Below are positions 63,363 through 64,000 of a stretch of 64,000 nt of DNA, in pieces. Location of the stretch: NCBI GenBank assembly GCA_013396915.1, contig VWZL01002002.1, forward strand, positions 186,001-250,000, given 5' to 3'. The stretch comes from Stercorarius parasiticus (Eukaryota > Chordata > Aves > Charadriiformes > Stercorariidae). A program made the position numbers and the translations under genes. The notes under the pieces are model-generated. The model ran no database searches. It saw only the letters and a list, made by a program, of their open reading frames with translations, and was not told the origin of the DNA. How positions within the stretch are numbered: the first letter of the stretch is position 1; every line of letters starts with the position of its first letter.

Positions 63363-64000
63363 GTATGTGTGGTTATATTTTTTGTACATGCTACATCATT
63401 TCTACTGTTTGTTTGTAATGTAATCACATCATTCGGTTAGACAGGTCTGCTAAGATTTTTACATATTATTCATTTCATTATTTCTATTGTGTATCAGAAG
63501 AAGACTATTTGAATATATCACAAGCAGAGAAGATTACCACCGCCAAATGTATGCTCATTCAACAGCTCTTTTGGTCTTATCCTTCTCTAAGAGCTTTTGG
63601 GCCATTTTCTGTGCTGAACTGTTTAATGGTAGTTTAATTCCTCAGTGTTTCTTCCAACAGAGTTCTTTCAGGTTTACTTTCACTGGAACATATAGCAGCT
63701 GTAAAATTCTTCAGTGTGACACTCATGCCTTTGTCTTTTCATCCGTGTGTATGAAAAGATATAGAATGTCTATTGAAAAATTTGTCTTCCAAGAACATTT
63801 AGAAGTCTAGAAGGACCTTGAGGGAAGCAAAACCACAAGTTAAACAGCATGTGTGCTTCTATAGGAGGAAAAGAAGCATGGATATCTGAGCAACTGGAGA
63901 TTTGTGCCTTGAGTACGTACACGCAGCCTCACGTAGCACTATGGGAATTTATTCATTCAGATGCAGCAGAGCCACCACAACACAGGGTTAACATGGATGA
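63363..64000 (+). other. Start of the next RALYL intron, with a latent acceptor
   Basis: Follows the GTATGT donor. At 63496-63497 an AG after a T-rich stretch (TTATTTCTATTGTGTATCAG) precedes sequence that is open, in the RALYL frame, to a stop at 63808-63810. The true next RALYL exon (beginning LFDYHGR) is not found in the remaining bases. Nothing else is recognised. Confidence 0.55.

Noticed and set aside
1..64000. CRISPR arrays, tRNA/rRNA genes, operons, riboswitches
   Set aside because: No regularly spaced direct repeats, no cloverleaf or rRNA motifs seen, and the sequence is vertebrate intronic DNA.

Overview
The window looks like avian genomic DNA. It is AT-rich and intron-like, and it carries about a dozen fragments of CR1, the dominant LINE of birds, several with the typical octamer-type 3' end (ATTCTATG-like units). 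It also holds a relic LTR of a type I recognise from bird genomes. I see no bacterial gene architecture. The species cannot be fixed from the sequence.

The only host gene I can support is RALYL (RALY RNA-binding protein-like, an hnRNP C/RALY family member) on the + strand. Three small internal coding exons lie at 21624-21699 (76 bp), 43419-43451 (33 bp) and 63315-63362 (48 bp). They have consensus splice sites and one continuous reading frame, and they encode the tail of the RRM/linker region and the acidic-aromatic segment after it. The introns between them are 21,719 and 19,863 bp. The window begins in the upstream intron and ends in the downstream one, so neither the promoter, the RRM-encoding exons nor the C-terminal exons are here. 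The 33-bp and 48-bp exons are symmetric (phase 2-2), so either or both can be skipped without a frameshift. They occupy the place where the paralogues hnRNP C (C1/C2) and RALY are known to vary by splicing.

Layout: 1-21623 upstream intron with CR1 fragments at 2.9, 3.6-4.9 (largest, with broken reverse transcriptase), 6.0, 9.5, 13.1 and 17.9 kb. 21624-21699 exon. 21700-43418 intron with an ERV-type LTR relic (24.0-24.5 kb), a very old CR1/L3-like LINE relic (24.8-25.9 kb), CR1 pieces at 26.1, 28.9, 37.0 and 42.4 kb, and a perfect GAAG microsatellite at 38.35 kb. 43419-43451 micro-sized exon. 43452-63314 intron with CR1 pieces at 48.4 and 54.9 kb. 63315-63362 exon. 63363-64000 start of the next intron, with a latent acceptor and an in-frame ORF.

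Most other open frames are short, unsupported by splice signals or recognisable domains, and are treated as chance. The most interesting signals are splicing-related: the paired symmetric cassette exons, the unusually poor acceptor of the 33-bp exon, an RBFOX-type element and a TGACA-rich cluster just upstream of the 48-bp exon, and the in-frame latent exon downstream of it. I did not find a clearly new biological system.
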